DNA of 64,000 nt from Marisa cornuarietis (taxonomy: Eukaryota > Mollusca > Gastropoda > Architaenioglossa > Ampullariidae), in assembly GCA_004794655.1 (NCBI GenBank), contig SMMW01000575.1:13777001-13841000 (forward strand). Reading direction: 5' to 3'. A program made the translations under genes and the position numbers. Shown here piece by piece: positions 37,001 to 49,139 of this stretch (positions within the stretch are counted from its first letter, which is position 1; every line of letters starts with the position of its first letter). Below the pieces are notes generated by a model. The model was not told where the DNA came from, did no database searches, and saw only the letters and a program-made list of their open reading frames with translations.

Positions 37001-40000
37001 AAATCCTCATCCACTGGTGAAAGCAGAAGCAGATGCTGTTGAAAAAAATTTACATATTGAGCTAAAGTCAGAGAAAATGGACCCTGTTGACCTGGCAGAA
37101 AGCAGTGGGGATGAGCTTCCAACATTGGAGAAGACCAATTCTCGCCGACAGCGGTCACTAGACCGATATTCAAATCTTCCACGACGTCAGACTTCATACA
37201 GGATAGCCAAAAACTTAGACGCTGTCAGTCGTAAAGCAATGATGCTGTATGAGACGAGTGAGATATACTGGGAGCAGTCTTGCAACAGGCGTAAGAAGGT
37301 AAAAGTTGTGTGATTGCAGTTAACCCCTTTGTTGAAACCTTTTTAACCTGTTTTCCTGTGCTCAGTTCAGACCATTTTTTAAACTGGATCCTGGAATACA
37401 AAAATGCTAAATTCAGGTAGGTATGACCATTTGCTGATGATCAATGTCTTGTTTACAGTTATTTTCAGTTTTCTATTCACGAACGTTTGGACTTCTAGGG
37501 AACAAAATGTTGCATTCAAAAATGGAATCAATTATCTGCAGAGTTAATATATTTTGAAATCTATTTCTTATATGGCATCATGATTGAGTTAATTCGGCCA
37601 GCCATTTGTTTATTTGGCCTTGAGCTTTCCACTTGTCTGTTGTGTTCCTGCTTTTTCTAACTTTACCCTTTTGGTAAACTCTTTCTTTTTATGTTTTTAA
37701 TATTCTTAAAATATTAGTGAGCATTGAAGATGAAACTATCAAACGTGGCTTGTTTCGCTTTAAAACTTGCTATTGGTGAGCTAATCGCTGGTCACAGATA
37801 TTCAAGTGAAATGGCATTTTCCTCCCATTTTAACTGTGAAGTCTTTTTAAAAGAAAAAATCTTTAAGCTAAATATAAGGGCATATAAAATCATGTGTACT
37901 CAGACCTGTAAAGCTGCTCCATTTAAAAATAAAATGACAGTATGAAATGATTTAGCCTTATCTACAAATCTTTTGTTGTTGTACAGCTTCCTTACCCTTA
38001 GACTTCACCAGTTAAAATTAAATAAGAAAATGGGAAATATGTTTCCTGCTTCACTACAAGTCTTCTGTTGGTTTCCAGAGTGCAGACTCTCCAGGAAGCT
38101 CTGCAGCAGTTCCATTCACAGCCAGTAACACTGTATCCACATACTGTGACACCATCCCCATCACATCAGATCCCTGTACATCTCCTCCTGCTGCTACCAC
38201 CCTCACATTACTGTCACCGTTCTCCAGGCAAGGGCTCACACATGCTGCTACAGCAGAACACTCTCAAGCGTCCATTCCTGTCAGCATTGCTTGTGTCACT
38301 ACTTCATCAGGTTGGTAGCGACAAGAGGATCACAATGCTTGCTTGTGGATTGGTGTGAGACTTGTCTTCCTTGCATGAGGGGAAGGGGGAGTGTTACTGG
38401 AGTTAAAGTTAGCTTGAAAGCTAGATATCAGTGTTTTATACTTTTCACAGGACTATATATGGCTCTTACATGGTTTTGCCCAGTATCATGTCATCCATTT
38501 ACTGTTGTTTTAAAGGAATGACACCTGTTCCAACATCCTCAAAGTCACAGAGTACGCTGGGATCTGGTGCGTTTGGTCAGAATCATCAAAAGGTTAGCTG
38601 TTTTTAATGAAGAGACATCACAAGTGTGTAGATACATGTGTGTTCGTGGCATTCTCATCAGGCGTAACATTTGTCATGACAAAAATGTGGATTTTGTGAA
38701 AAATGTTAAAATCTTTTAATTTTACCTACTAGGCAAATCAAGAGCTTTCCCCAGTCGTGATCAGTGATGATGAGGGTCATGCTAATAAAACATCAAGTAT
38801 CCAGAATCAACTAGACTCTCCCAAAAGGTATGGTTTTTAAAATGTTTGTCTAGTTTAAGTTAGAAATATTTGTTCATTTCCCCCCCCCACCACCACCATC
38901 CCTCTTTCTCTCTCAGTTGGGGTGATCGAAAGCATACTGAAATTCTCACTCACTGTCTGGTATGGCAGCACCACTTAGAACAGAAAGTCTTACTTGACTG
39001 GGTGGTAAATGCAGCTAGCAGAACTATTGGCTGTGACCTACCCTCTATCAGGGTGCACAAGATTGTGGTGGGCCTGTTTCATGCCCTTTGGTGTCAAGCA
39101 TAGACATGTCCAAGTCAGAACTTCCCAGCGAAGAAATAGTTTTTATGCTAAAGCGTTAGCCTACCTCAACTCTGCCATAGCTTGTGTCAGGACTAATAAT
39201 AGTTTAATGTGTCTTCTCATAGTCTGTGAGGGTCATTGGTAGTGCAAGTGTACGAGTGAGCTTCCAATTGTGAGTGCTTGTATATGTGTTTTGATATCTG
39301 TGGTGACTCTGAAATATGTGGGTAGTGTATACTGTATGTAAAAGAAAGGGGCTGAGGGAGAGAAAGAGATATATTGTTTGTGTATTTGCATTTTACGTTT
39401 TTAAATTTCTGGTATATAAATATGGAGTGATGGCGTTTGTGAGTGTGATTGGTATTTGTCTGGCAAACAAAGAAATTCTTCTTCTTCTGCTCTCGTTTGT
39501 GGTGAGTGCACGTGTGTGCATAGATGAACATGCACTTGCCTTTGTATATCTGTTCTGTGTGCATGAATACACGTCAGGTTTGATTCCTGCCATTTCTGCC
39601 TCTCCCATTTCTTTCTTTTGTAACCTGGGGCAATCCGGTGGTGCAAGGGTTAGCGCCTGTAACCAGCATAGTTAGGGTTGGCTGTTCTGAGTTCAGTTCT
39701 CGTCTTTGGCACCCTGTTCTTTCTCTGCATATGGCATCTGTTTACAGGGCTGGCTGCCTTGCCATGATAAAGCCTCAGTTGCTAGCTCGGCACAAAACAC
39801 CTATTCCTCCCCCACCACTTTTCTTGTAACGTGACTCAGATTATGCTCGTTCTCATCTTTTATTTGCAGATATTTTGGCCTCTTCAGTTACATATAGCAT
39901 CTTAGGCAAAATTTTGGATCAAGGGATTACTTGTAGTCACTGAGATGCTGTAGTCTGTAAATAACTGATGCTGTTATTTTTCAGTATTGAGTTACTGTCT

Positions 40001-43000
40001 CTCCACTTCACCACCACCACCACTGCCCCATTTTTTTTTATTATTAATACAATCACAAGAAAGCTGGGGAAGTGTTTAATTGTTCCTTTCTGTTTGCTTA
40101 CAGTACAAAAATAAAACTCAGTGAGCCTAATACAGCGTCCTGTTCAACACAAAAGTCGTCCTCCCTAACAGCTACATCTACACAACTGGCATCTACTCCT
40201 CCCGTGGCGTCAGTGGCTTCAGGAACTTCTTTGACAGGCCTCATCAGCTCAGCTTTCTCGCAGCCCCGTTGGCATACATCCATGGTGTGCTTGAGAGCCA
40301 ATCCTCCAGGCAAGGAGAAGAAAGACACATCTGATGATGTGCAAGAAGAGGATGAAATTAAACTGCTGGAGTTCATTGCAAATTGCAACTGGGACAGTGC
40401 CAAGAAAAACATTTTGCTTCAAGTGGCACAGTGCCTTAGTCGTGCTCAGTACCCTTCCCCACGGACCATGTTTGTGGGAGACTTCAGGGTGGAAATTTTA
40501 CCCAAAGCTTCCAAACCTAGTGTCATCCCTCCAGAGTTACGAAGCAAGCTGCCAGAGATGATGTATTCCATTCGTGTTCGTGTCACTCCTTATCGAAATG
40601 CAAGCACGCCAAGCCCCCATCCTGTTGGACTGTTCCGTAATGCTGCTACGCCAGCAGGAGTTTCTGTAGTGCCAGTCCCTACAGGAGTCATTCCATTGGC
40701 TGTTTCTACACATCCCAGATCTCCCAACAAACCAGATGACTTACGAGAAAAATTCAACCAAAGCAGTTTCGGCATATCCGGGCTAGGTCAGTTGCAAATC
40801 AATCATAATACATCACCATCGTCACTTTCCTTGCAAGGTGAATCGATCCAGTTGCAAGGAAAGAAAACCAAGAAGAGGGGCAACCCAGACTCGACTGATA
40901 GTCAACAAAGTGGCAAAAAGAAGAGGAAAAAGGAAAAAAAAAAGAAAGTTGATGTTGAAAGGAGTAGCAATCGAGCAGCAGACACTAAAAACAAAAAAGA
41001 ATCATCCCCTGGCAGCACCCCTGGGGCCATCAAGGTTCCTATCATGGGGACCACACAGTCTTTTCCCATCTCAAAACTTATGCCCCTTATCCCTGGAGTT
41101 TCCAGTCATCAGGTGATAGGCCCAGTGGCCAACTTAAAGGATCTCAAGTTTATCCAGCTTCCAGGACAAAAATCCCTCCTCCAGCTGCTTCCAGCATCAG
41201 CATTGGGTATCAAACCATCTCCCGATGGCAAAGGTTCACCACAGTTTCTGGCTGTTCCAGTCCCCATAGCCCCTGTGCCGGTGAAGGGGGACAGCAAGCG
41301 AGGGGGCAACATGATGCAGGTTGATAATGTTGCAAGTGCTCATGCTTTTAGTGGTGGTGCTCAAAATTCTACCCAACCTGTTGGAGGACCTGTGCAGCTC
41401 TCTGTTCTCTTGCAAACAAGCAGCACAGCAGACTCCAACATTTCCAGCAAAAAGAAGAAAAAGAAAAAAAAGAAGAAAAAGGAAGAGGATGTAAAAACTT
41501 CAAGAAACTCTGCTAGCATTTGTAGATCAGGTTCTACCACAACCACTGCCATGCCAGCATCTGATACTTCTAGTGTGTCTGTGCCTTCAGGTTTTCAAGA
41601 ACAATCTGCACCTGATTCTCTGCCGGTAGTTCCCAATGTGGGTTCACCAGTTTCTAGGTTGGAAGGTGTCACTGTTGGCCTAAAGACCCCACCACCCATA
41701 TCATCAGTTCTTTTTGGGAACCAGATCATCTCTATTACATCCCCTGGAAGACAGAGCGCTACAGGAGGAGAGCAGGCGATTGTGGCTACTAAAGCCAAGC
41801 CAGACTTGACTTTGACCCCTGGATGCAGAGATTCCAGCAAAGTGGCCCCTGAGAAGACAGTCAGTCTCCTTGCTAACAGTAAGTCCTTGTTATCAACAAC
41901 ACCAAGGATATTGTCCAGCACCAGCCCAGGAGGTCTTGAGGGTAGCGCTGGAGAGAAAGTGCCACCTGCCGTAAACCTGTCACAGAAATCAGCTCCTGCC
42001 TTTGCTGATGACTATCTGACGCAGCTGAAAACAAAAACTTCAAAAGCAAAGAAGAAAAACCAGTTATTGTTGGCATCTCCAAAGCAAAATAGATCACCAG
42101 AGAAAGGAGGAATGTTTGTTGATGAAGATAGTTTAGCTTCAGTTGGGAGTCAAGGCTCTGGATCTTCAAACAGCCTGTTCTTTTCTGAGGTCAGTATATC
42201 TTTACTGTTTATTCATGCCATCTTTATGTGTGGTATTTGTGCACAGCTGTTTGTATATTCCTTGATGGGTTGCCTTGTTGAAAGGAGAGACTTCATTACT
42301 TTTTAATTCGGTTAAGTCACTACTTCAGTGATGACCATTCACAATCAAGATTGAATTACATGTCATGAACAAGATAAGGCATAATTGTTATGTTTAATTT
42401 GTGTCCCAACAGGAAGATAGTGCTGATCTTGAACAGGAGAATCAAATGTCAGGGGAAAGCAACCTTGTTTCAGAACAGACCTTATTGCTAACTCCTCCAA
42501 GAGAAAGAGAGAAAGTAAGTAAAAAAATTAGTGTTAATTTGAGTGAAAAAGAATAAACTTAATCAACTTTATAGCTGACTATATTTCATTGGTACTGTCA
42601 GAATATTTGCAACATACACTTGAAATCAAAATATTGTGATGCCTGAAGTGATGTTAACTCTTCTTTTTTCTTGCTTTTACTTATGCTTCACAATTCTTCT
42701 TATGCTTTCATTTTGTTATGTTTTGCATTTATCTGAGATGCTTTTTTTTCATATGCAGTGTATTGTACCCAGAATCAAGAATAAATCAAGGGTTCATCTT
42801 GTTCATAAGCAACGGTAAGAGTGTACAGACTCTTTTTACACGCATGTATGTTTATGCTGCATATCCAATGTATTTTACATGTGATTTACAAAACATGATA
42901 AATATTTAATCCGAAAACAAAGTCCACCATATAAAAATACATTTACGTACTTTTAGTAAAGTTTTACGTTAACTAATTATAAGTTTCCGCATTGTTCTCT

Positions 43001-44579
43001 TTGTCAGCGAAAAGAACAGGCGAGCTGAACACTACCAGATGTTTCAGCATCTTAAGAACATCCTCTTCTCCATTGATCCAGACCGCAGGCTTCTACCGCC
43101 ACTCCCCAAGTCAAAACTGCTGTCGAAGGTACACAACTTACTCTGATTTTGCAGCAGTGTTGAGCTGGTGCTCAAAAAAGATATTGTTTGGGCTGTTGCT
43201 CAATAAGTTAATTTTTATTCAAGATGGGCACTAAACCAGTGTGTGTGTGTGTGTGGTTTGTACAGGCAGAGCTTGTAGTCAAGTATCATTCGAAAAGGAG
43301 TCAGTCCTTAGAGAAGACCTATGCTGTTGAACAAAAACGCCATGCGCTTCTCAAGCAGCAGTTGGATACCAAAATTGGTCAGTAAATTGTTTCCTTAAAG
43401 TGTGTGGGGTTTTTTTCTCTAGTCATTTTTGTATGTCTTTCTGTTTTATGAAAATCAAGTCAGCTTCTTTTCAATAAAAGACAAAATTTATAAAAGTTAA
43501 AAATTTCACTAGAATCAAAAATCTCCCAGCCACTGTTAATGCTGTTTGGTCTGTTCTTTTTCTTTTTATTGCCACTTAGTAATCTTCTTTAAAAATAAAA
43601 TATCTATTAGCATGAAAGGCTAATAATATTTGTTCGACCATATCTTTTGCTTGATTCAATTTTTTATTTTGTAGCTCACAATAGAGCTATGTAGTTGGAG
43701 TATATGATTTGTGCAATATGAGGATGCTGGTGTTTTGCAGATGACCTAAAGCAAGATGGTGCAGCAGAGGAGATCATCATGTCGATCTTGGACAGTCTGA
43801 ACGTTTCCCATCCTCCACGTGTTCCACTTGACAATCATCTTTCAATGGAGGAACAGATATTACTTGCTTCTGACAATGCTGCAGTCAGTACCTCATCAAA
43901 CAGGTCAGCAGCTGTATCAGATTCACACAGCAGCTACAACACCAGACTTCGGTCAGGGTCAGTGGCATCCATGCTGCTAAGCCCTTGGCATGTTGACCAC
44001 ATTGCAAGGTCAGTGGTATCTTCAGAAGAATCGAATGCATCACAACCCGTCTCCATCACTTCATCAACATCCCGGAGTGCTTCTCCAGCAAGTAGCCAAC
44101 CCAAGGAGAAGAGGAGAAAGTCTTGTAAGCCTGTCAAGCTGAAGTCAAAGTTGTCTTCACAGTTTGTCATAGAGATAGAACGAGCAGATGAAGATGTTGG
44201 TTTCATGGACAGTGAGAACAATGATTGCAGAGTGGAGCAAACACAAGAAGATGCTGACAGCTTTGCCATAAATGATACTGAGGAACCATCAGGAGGACTG
44301 AAACAGACCCTCCAGCAACGCTCTTCCACTTTTCTTACTGCTGATGCCCGAGGTGCTGGTGATACCTTAGAAGATGGAGATGCTGGGTTGAAAGTGATGC
44401 CTTCAGACCATGGTTCTATGTCAACACATGGTGTACAGCAGGAGCAAACAGGGGAGGATGCTGCAAAGAGTGACACAGTGAATTTGAACCTGGATTCGAA
44501 TCCATATGTAGAGGCTTCGGGCAAGGGTTGTCCCCATGATTTTTTGCCTGCTGCTGATGTTGATTCCGACGTGCAGTAA
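28051..44579 (+). CDS. MGA: MGA-like (MAX gene-associated) protein lacking a visible T-box
   Basis: Coding exons: 28051-28441, 32063-36046, 36456-36680, 36991-37298, 38079-38310, 38516-38592, 38733-38827, 40104-42189, 42413-42514, 42759-42814, 43008-43128, 43266-43377, 43741-44579. They join without a phase break to 2875 residues. An in-frame TGA at 28045 precedes the chosen ATG. Features: Lys-rich N-terminus; long Ser-rich disordered region with a tandem duplication; conserved block ISKELDAYLRKHSNRL (~990); acidic stretch then FEPDFDEVDGLVFMSF (~1085); Cys cluster (~1455-1530); RKAMMLYETSEIYWEQS (~1615); Lys runs; bHLH-zipper (~2515-2600). Vertebrate MGA pairs with MAX, binds E-boxes and scaffolds the PRC1.6 repressor; the same role is inferred here. 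Vertebrate MGA also has an N-terminal T-box, of which I see no trace. The family call rests on the Cys-cluster plus bHLH combination. Confidence 0.8.
29820..30015 (-). mobile_element. Second SINE-like repeat family, tRNA-like head on the minus strand
   Basis: On the minus strand it begins GATAGCCAAGTGGTTATAGC (A-box-like), then TGGTTTGATACCC (B-box-like). The far end has TGGGTACCTGACGCC. Blocks are shared with 30715-30915 and with the split copy at 26206-26520. It lies in the intron after the first coding exon of the MGA-like gene. The apparent open frame on the plus strand here is an artefact of the repeat. Confidence 0.6.
30715..30915 (-). mobile_element. Second SINE-like repeat family, another copy
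   Basis: The minus strand starts AGATAGCTATGGTTAGAGCG and GCTGGCGTCC, then CCAGTTCAATACCC (B-box-like), and ends with GTGAGGTCTTTAACACCTCT. The head is clearly tRNA-like but it lacks a foldable acceptor stem, so it is a SINE and not a tRNA gene. Confidence 0.65.
33019..33360 (+). repeat. Internal tandem duplication in the MGA-like coding sequence
   Basis: Two diverged in-frame units of about 53 codons. Unit 1 (about 33025-33174) runs from FQILSSTSVPAHL to EQVCLNADLHTKDSGARK. Unit 2 (about 33205-33354) runs from FRIISSTSPQGHL to DQVCLSADSHSKDLGVKK. A third partial motif, RILSSTSPGGLEGS, occurs far downstream (about 41908-41950). Confidence 0.85.
36025..36700 (+). other. Cysteine-cluster segment of the MGA-like protein
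   Basis: The junction of exons 2 and 3 reads CDKPGCRYGCICHLC, followed by CDKEYCRLGCICESL and HCRKPECVLECQCLKEV. Regular C-x(n)-C spacing suggests zinc binding. The CRLGC.C and HCR.PEC patterns match the conserved mid-region of MGA proteins. The donor at 36047 is GTTAGT, weaker than its neighbours but required by phase. Confidence 0.75.
39625..39823 (+). mobile_element. tRNA-derived SINE, third copy
   Basis: Shares GGTTAGCGCCTGTAACCAGC, GGTTGGCTGTTCTGAGTTCA, CATATGGCATCTGTTTACAG and GGCACAAAACACC with the copies at 26281 and 26961. It is flanked by the 7-bp direct repeat TTGTAAC (39618-39624 and 39824-39830). It lies in the intron between the seventh and eighth coding exons of the MGA-like gene. 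Confidence 0.8.
42759..43800 (+). other. bHLH-zipper region of the MGA-like protein
   Basis: Exons 42759-42814, 43008-43128 and 43266-43377 join to give basic region HKQREKNRRAEHYQMF, helix 1 QHLKNILFS, loop IDPDRRLLPPLP, helix 2 KSKLLSKAELVVKYH and a zipper-like VEQKRHALLKQQL. The H-x3-E-x2-R-R arrangement equals the E-box-contacting residues of MAX-network proteins (His, Glu and Arg recognise CACGTG), so sequence-specific E-box binding with MAX is a reasonable inference. Helix 2 and the zipper are split by the phase-0 intron after 43128. Confidence 0.8.
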
Positions 44580-46500
44580 CAAAAATTGGAAGAACTTTTA
44601 AACTGTTTGCCAGCTGTTAACGCTAACTAAAGCGTGATGAAAAATATTTACCTAACTCCAAAACAGTTTGAGCCCATTTTTTCAAATTTTATGTGCTATG
44701 GAAACAATATGATAAAAGGCTCAACCAGATATTTATGCAGTAACATTTGCCCCCAAAACACATCCCTCCCTATTCTGTTTTTATAGAATGTATAGCATTA
44801 GCAAGTATTTAGTTACTTCTCTATTTTATTGTTCGATTTTTTTTTTTAATTGGTTCAGTAGTGGCAGGTAGGCTTGTGTGCTCCTGTTTGCGTACCTTAT
44901 CTGGGGCAGACGGAGGGGTGTTGTCTTCATTTCCTATCTGTGTTGGATTTATTTTTGTAAGGAAGAGATCCATCACACGTTTAATCTGATTTACATTTCT
45001 CTCACAGCCCTTCATTGAGTCATATTAAAATAAGCTGATACAGTCCATCTTGTGGCAAAATGCAGCTATGGACAGTTCTTCCAGTCACATCCATCCACAA
45101 GTGACTGAAGCTTCATTTCACTATTGATCTCGTTCTCTTACTTGCAAGAGAAGAAAGGGCCAGAATGCACAGTAACGTTGAGAATTCAGAATTTGTGTGT
45201 GTGTATACACAAAGGGGTTTTCTCCCAAAATGAGTTGATGGGAGCCTCAAAATGCGTGTGTGGTGATAACTTATCATGTTATGTGCATGAACAAGGCTTT
45301 TGTACTCTGAACCTACACTAATGAAAGAATGTACATGGAGAAATATAGACACATCAGATGTGTGGATTCCACCCACCTCCTCCCAATCCTTTCATTGACA
45401 GACTTGCGCTACTTAATTACTGCACTTTGCCACTGGTTCAGTGCCACTGCAATCAGTTTGTTGGGCAGCCTGCCTGAGAAGTGGATGGGGGATGATGGCT
45501 TTAGAAACTTTGTGTTCTACTAATGTTCTGTTCGCTACATCAGAGACATTCCTGCTAGTCTGAGGCAGCGTTGAAGCGAAATGAAACCCTAGAGAAATGT
45601 AGGCACTGTATATATGATGTGTACAAATTGTAATAACAATATTGTAATATACTGAGTGCTTAACCTTTCTGGGCCCTATTTCCACCTATTTCACAGAAAA
45701 AAAAGAAAAAGCGTACACCACTGATTTTTTGCATACAGACTTTGCTGATTGTCGGACAGGTCTCTGGGAGTTGATGAGGGAGAGTAGTGTTTGAAATGCA
45801 TGTTAGGGGTGTTTAACAGAAGAAAGTTCTGTGTTGTAGAACTATGCCTTCTCTTTCTGATAGATGTGAGAAAGGGCAAACTGGTGGTCATCGCCTTGTA
45901 TTACCACGGTTGAGCCAGCTTTGATATTAGGCAGCGCATTCCAGCGTTTGAAAAAAAAAATGCGTGGAGAAATTTCAGGATTGCACAGTCTTGATAATGT
46001 TTGTTTGGTGACTTTGTTCTGAAACTGATTTTTCCTCAAGCCTTCCGGTCGATTTATTTCCTTTTCCCTCATTCTTCAGCATGCAACACGTCCATACCAC
46101 TACTACCCCCATTTTTTCAGTTAATTACGGGCTTGACAAAAGTTTTGCCGAGAGATGTGTCCCGTCGTCTATATGTACCCGATCGTTGTGCGCAGTGTTT
46201 GCTGTACCGTTATGAATGGCGTTTGCGGGGAGAGAAGCCAGCATAAAAACTGTTAGTGAATTTGATTGCATGCTGTGTATTGTCCTTACACCGGGGTGTA
46301 CTTGAGCGAGATTCAGTTCATATCTATAACAAGGTCCTGTGCGTTCTACGAATTTACTGTGATAACCCATACACCTTGCAACTCTTCTACTGGGTGTAGC
46401 GGGAGACGGGACATTCAGGTCGATCATCATGTTGAGCTGTGTATCGCAGGTATCGTTCACGCAGTCTACATGGTCGACGATCTTTTCTATTAGAAATGGA
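44580..46500. other. 3' UTR / intergenic after the MGA-like gene
   Basis: No gene recognised. An ATTAAA variant poly(A) signal lies at 45024-45029. A canonical AATAAA appears only at 46716-46721, so the true 3' end is unsettled. Confidence 0.4.
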
Positions 46501-46504
46501 ATGA

Positions 46505-46675
46505 GGTGTGTGTGTGGTATAGTGTCGACTTGTTATCCGTCCAAATGATGAACAAGAAGCGAGGGTCGGGACATCCATAACCATGGGAAAAGTTGGCAGG
46601 AAATTCTTTTTGCCACAGCGCGAGAAGAGGGAGGTTGACGAGATAACAAGTTGATACTATACTGGGTGTGTTATG
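46505..46675. repeat. Short inverted-repeat element (MITE-like)
   Basis: The left arm 46515-46537 (TATAGTGTCGACTTGTTATC core) and right arm 46642-46664 (GATAACAAGTTGATACTATA core) pair with a few mismatches across about 105 bp. No target duplication could be fixed. Confidence 0.55.
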
Positions 46676-46866
46676 CGTGCACTGTAGAAACATCAATAAT
46701 GATGATATAATTATAAATAAATAATTTTTTCCATGTTTCTCTGTCCTGATTTATGACTGAGTGCAGGAGATGAAAGCTGTGTTAGGAATGAAGAGTGGAT
46801 CGCTGGTTGGTTTTGTTATTGTAAGGACATTTTCGTAGATAATCATCGAACGCTGAACTGGGGGGT

Positions 46867-47063
46867 ACAGCTTTGATATGGGGGAACTCGCGACGGCCAT
46901 AACAAAAATGGCTCGCGGCATTTGTCGTCTGCTCGCTCCACACAATTGCTCAAATGTACCTAATAAACTAAACCTAACCATAACCCTAACCCTACCCCAA
47001 ACCTTTGACAAAATAACATAGACCGTCCTATGACGTCACGAGCTCCCCCATATCAAAGTTCTG
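46867..47063. mobile_element. MITE-like element with ~29-bp inverted repeats and telomere-like core
   Basis: The left arm contains CTTTGATATGGGGGAACTCG. The right arm in reverse contains CTTTGATATGGGGGAGCTCG and continues TGACGTCATAGGACGG inward. The interior has AACCATAACCCTAACCCTAC (46976 onward), resembling degenerate CCCTAA telomere units. Confidence 0.6.
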
Positions 47064-47677
47064 CCGAACTGGGAAATGTCACGTCTGTCGGAGGAAATTA
47101 TATGTCGTTAACCGAATGCATTAATAAATATTCTGGATTAGAATTGTTAACGCGTATATGACGCGGAAGTATAGGTGTATAACGTACAAAACGATGACCT
47201 AAAAAATCAAATCATGACATCGACACGTTAGCCTATACTCCCACAGTTTTTAAGTTTGTTTGTTTTTTCCCTCCAGAGATTGGGTACAGCTCAGCGCGAG
47301 TTTGTACATCCCCAAATTTGGCTGGCTGTCCCATTTTCATTCTCGAGATGCACGCCTTTAAACGTCATTTTGCACAAAAAGAGCCCAGCAACACGAACAT
47401 CGTTGTCAAGGATACAGCCAACGAGAGACTTGTGGTGGGGGCCTGTCTGTGTACAGCCGTGACATCATGAGTTTTACCTCTTTCTGTGTGATGTTTGTAG
47501 GCATGTATCTCGATAACAAAATGGGGGAGGGGGGAAGCACTCTCGCGGATTTTTAAGATAGTATTTTCTACTGAGCTTTTACCCAGTTGTTAGGAAAAAA
47601 AATTGCACCTCATTAGACTTAGCTACTGATAGCTCACTGACGCAATCAGATCGTTATGTTTCTCCGGTAATAACACG

Positions 47678-48130
47678 TGGTTCATATATAGCGCGTACTC
47701 ACGCTCATAGAGGAACGTGCTGTTTGCGCTTTAGACATGGACAACATTCAAAAGACGGAAGGAAAAACAACAGTAGTGATGACTAATAAACGACAAATAT
47801 AGATAACACAAAGAGAAATCGGGTAACAAGGACTGAGAGTGTCTGCAGAGAAAGACGAGTATGGCAGTAGCCAATAGGAGAAAAAAAAAAGACGGGGGTG
47901 GGGGGAGGTGTTGAAGATGGATTAGCATTGTGTGAACTTAAAAGTAATGCTCAAGGAAAGTGTGTTTTTAGTTCACATTTGAAGGATTCGATGGGGGGGA
48001 GGGATGACCGTATGTTGTTCTGGTGACAGGAATAGTTAGGATACGGTCATCAGACGAAGAGCGGAGTCGCCTGGCTGAGATGTAGGGGAAGATACGTTCA
48101 GAGAAATAGGGCAGGAGCCGGCAAAGAACT
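47678..48130 (-). mobile_element. LINE 3' end, minus strand (same family as 1-385)
   Basis: On the minus strand, IESFKCELKTHFP then stop occurs near 47955-48000, followed by a 3' UTR that matches 9285-9428 (TTATTAGTCA, CCTTCCGTCTTTTGAATGTT, TATGAGCGTGAGTACGCG). It is 5'-truncated and dead. Confidence 0.65.
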
Positions 48131-48278
48131 AAAAAAAACCTTTATTTCTTCCACACACGTATGCACAAAGTAATCCTTTCATGTAATGGATGGAACTTTA
48201 TTTGCATGAAACATCACCGACTGCTTTTTTTATATTGAAACTTTCACAAACTGGTCTGTGTGTGTTTACATTCATATG

Positions 48279-48450
48279 CACGGTCAAGTGGAGCAAGGGT
48301 TAAATTTCACCAGCACAGTGAGATCAGGTGTCCCGGGTTCGAATCTACTATCGCGGAGGCTATTTTTGTAACACGTTTTTGCAGAGACTTATTTCCAGCT
48401 CAGCGTAAAGCATCAATTCACAATCTCTCTCTCTCACACACACACACACA
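48279..48450 (+). mobile_element. Diverged tRNA-derived SINE
   Basis: Has AGTGGAGCAAGGGTTAAATT (A-box-like, mutated), CCGGGTTCGAATCTAC (an excellent B box) and CAGCGTAAAGCATCAATTCA, then a TC/AC repeat. Block order is as in the copies inside the MGA-like gene, but with more divergence. Confidence 0.65.
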
Positions 48451-49139
48451 CACTTCTCGCTCTCGGAAAAAAAAACACTTTTCTTTTACCGTGACGATTA
48501 AATCACGACATGTTTTTTGCGGCACCAGAGTTGTTTCACGTAAAAGTAAATAGATCAAGACGATATCGCCGATACGAAATCATTAGCACGTTTTATCAAC
48601 ACACCACGGCGGTCAGAGCAGCAGAGTTTACTCTGAGGTCAAAGGGCGCGCTGTCGGATCGATTCCGCGCAAGGTTTGCCTGTAGGCGGCCTCAGACCAG
48701 CAGAACGGGTAAACACATTTACCTAACTTTGCTTTCCGCTTGACGAGAAATTGCATGACGTGTACAGTTTTCTCTGCTGGCCGTGGCAGCTACTTGGTGA
48801 AAAAAAAAAAAATCCTGAATTTGTTGGAAATCCCCGCCACGATAAAATGACCAGCTTGTTAAACAGCTCGGAGCCTCAGTTTGCGAAGTTCGTGGGAATG
48901 CTTTCCTCCGTAACAAAAGGCCTTCAGAGGTGTCGAATGTCGTGCACACAAAGAACACGTGCCGGACACCACAAATGTCTGGAGTTGTCATGAATCGCCT
49001 AGCCGTTTCTAATAATAGCCATCCCTCTATCTCCCCCTCCCCTCATGTCCCCTTCTCCAAGCTCCCCCCTTTCTGTGTGCACGTGCGACGGACAGCTCGC
49101 GCTCGCTTGTGCACTGTCCATAATTTATGAATAAAAGCC

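Noticed and set aside
42190..42305. C-terminal tail reading on from the exon ending at 42189
   Set aside because: It is intron read-through after a good donor (GTCAGT). The next exon at 42413 continues in phase to the bHLH region.
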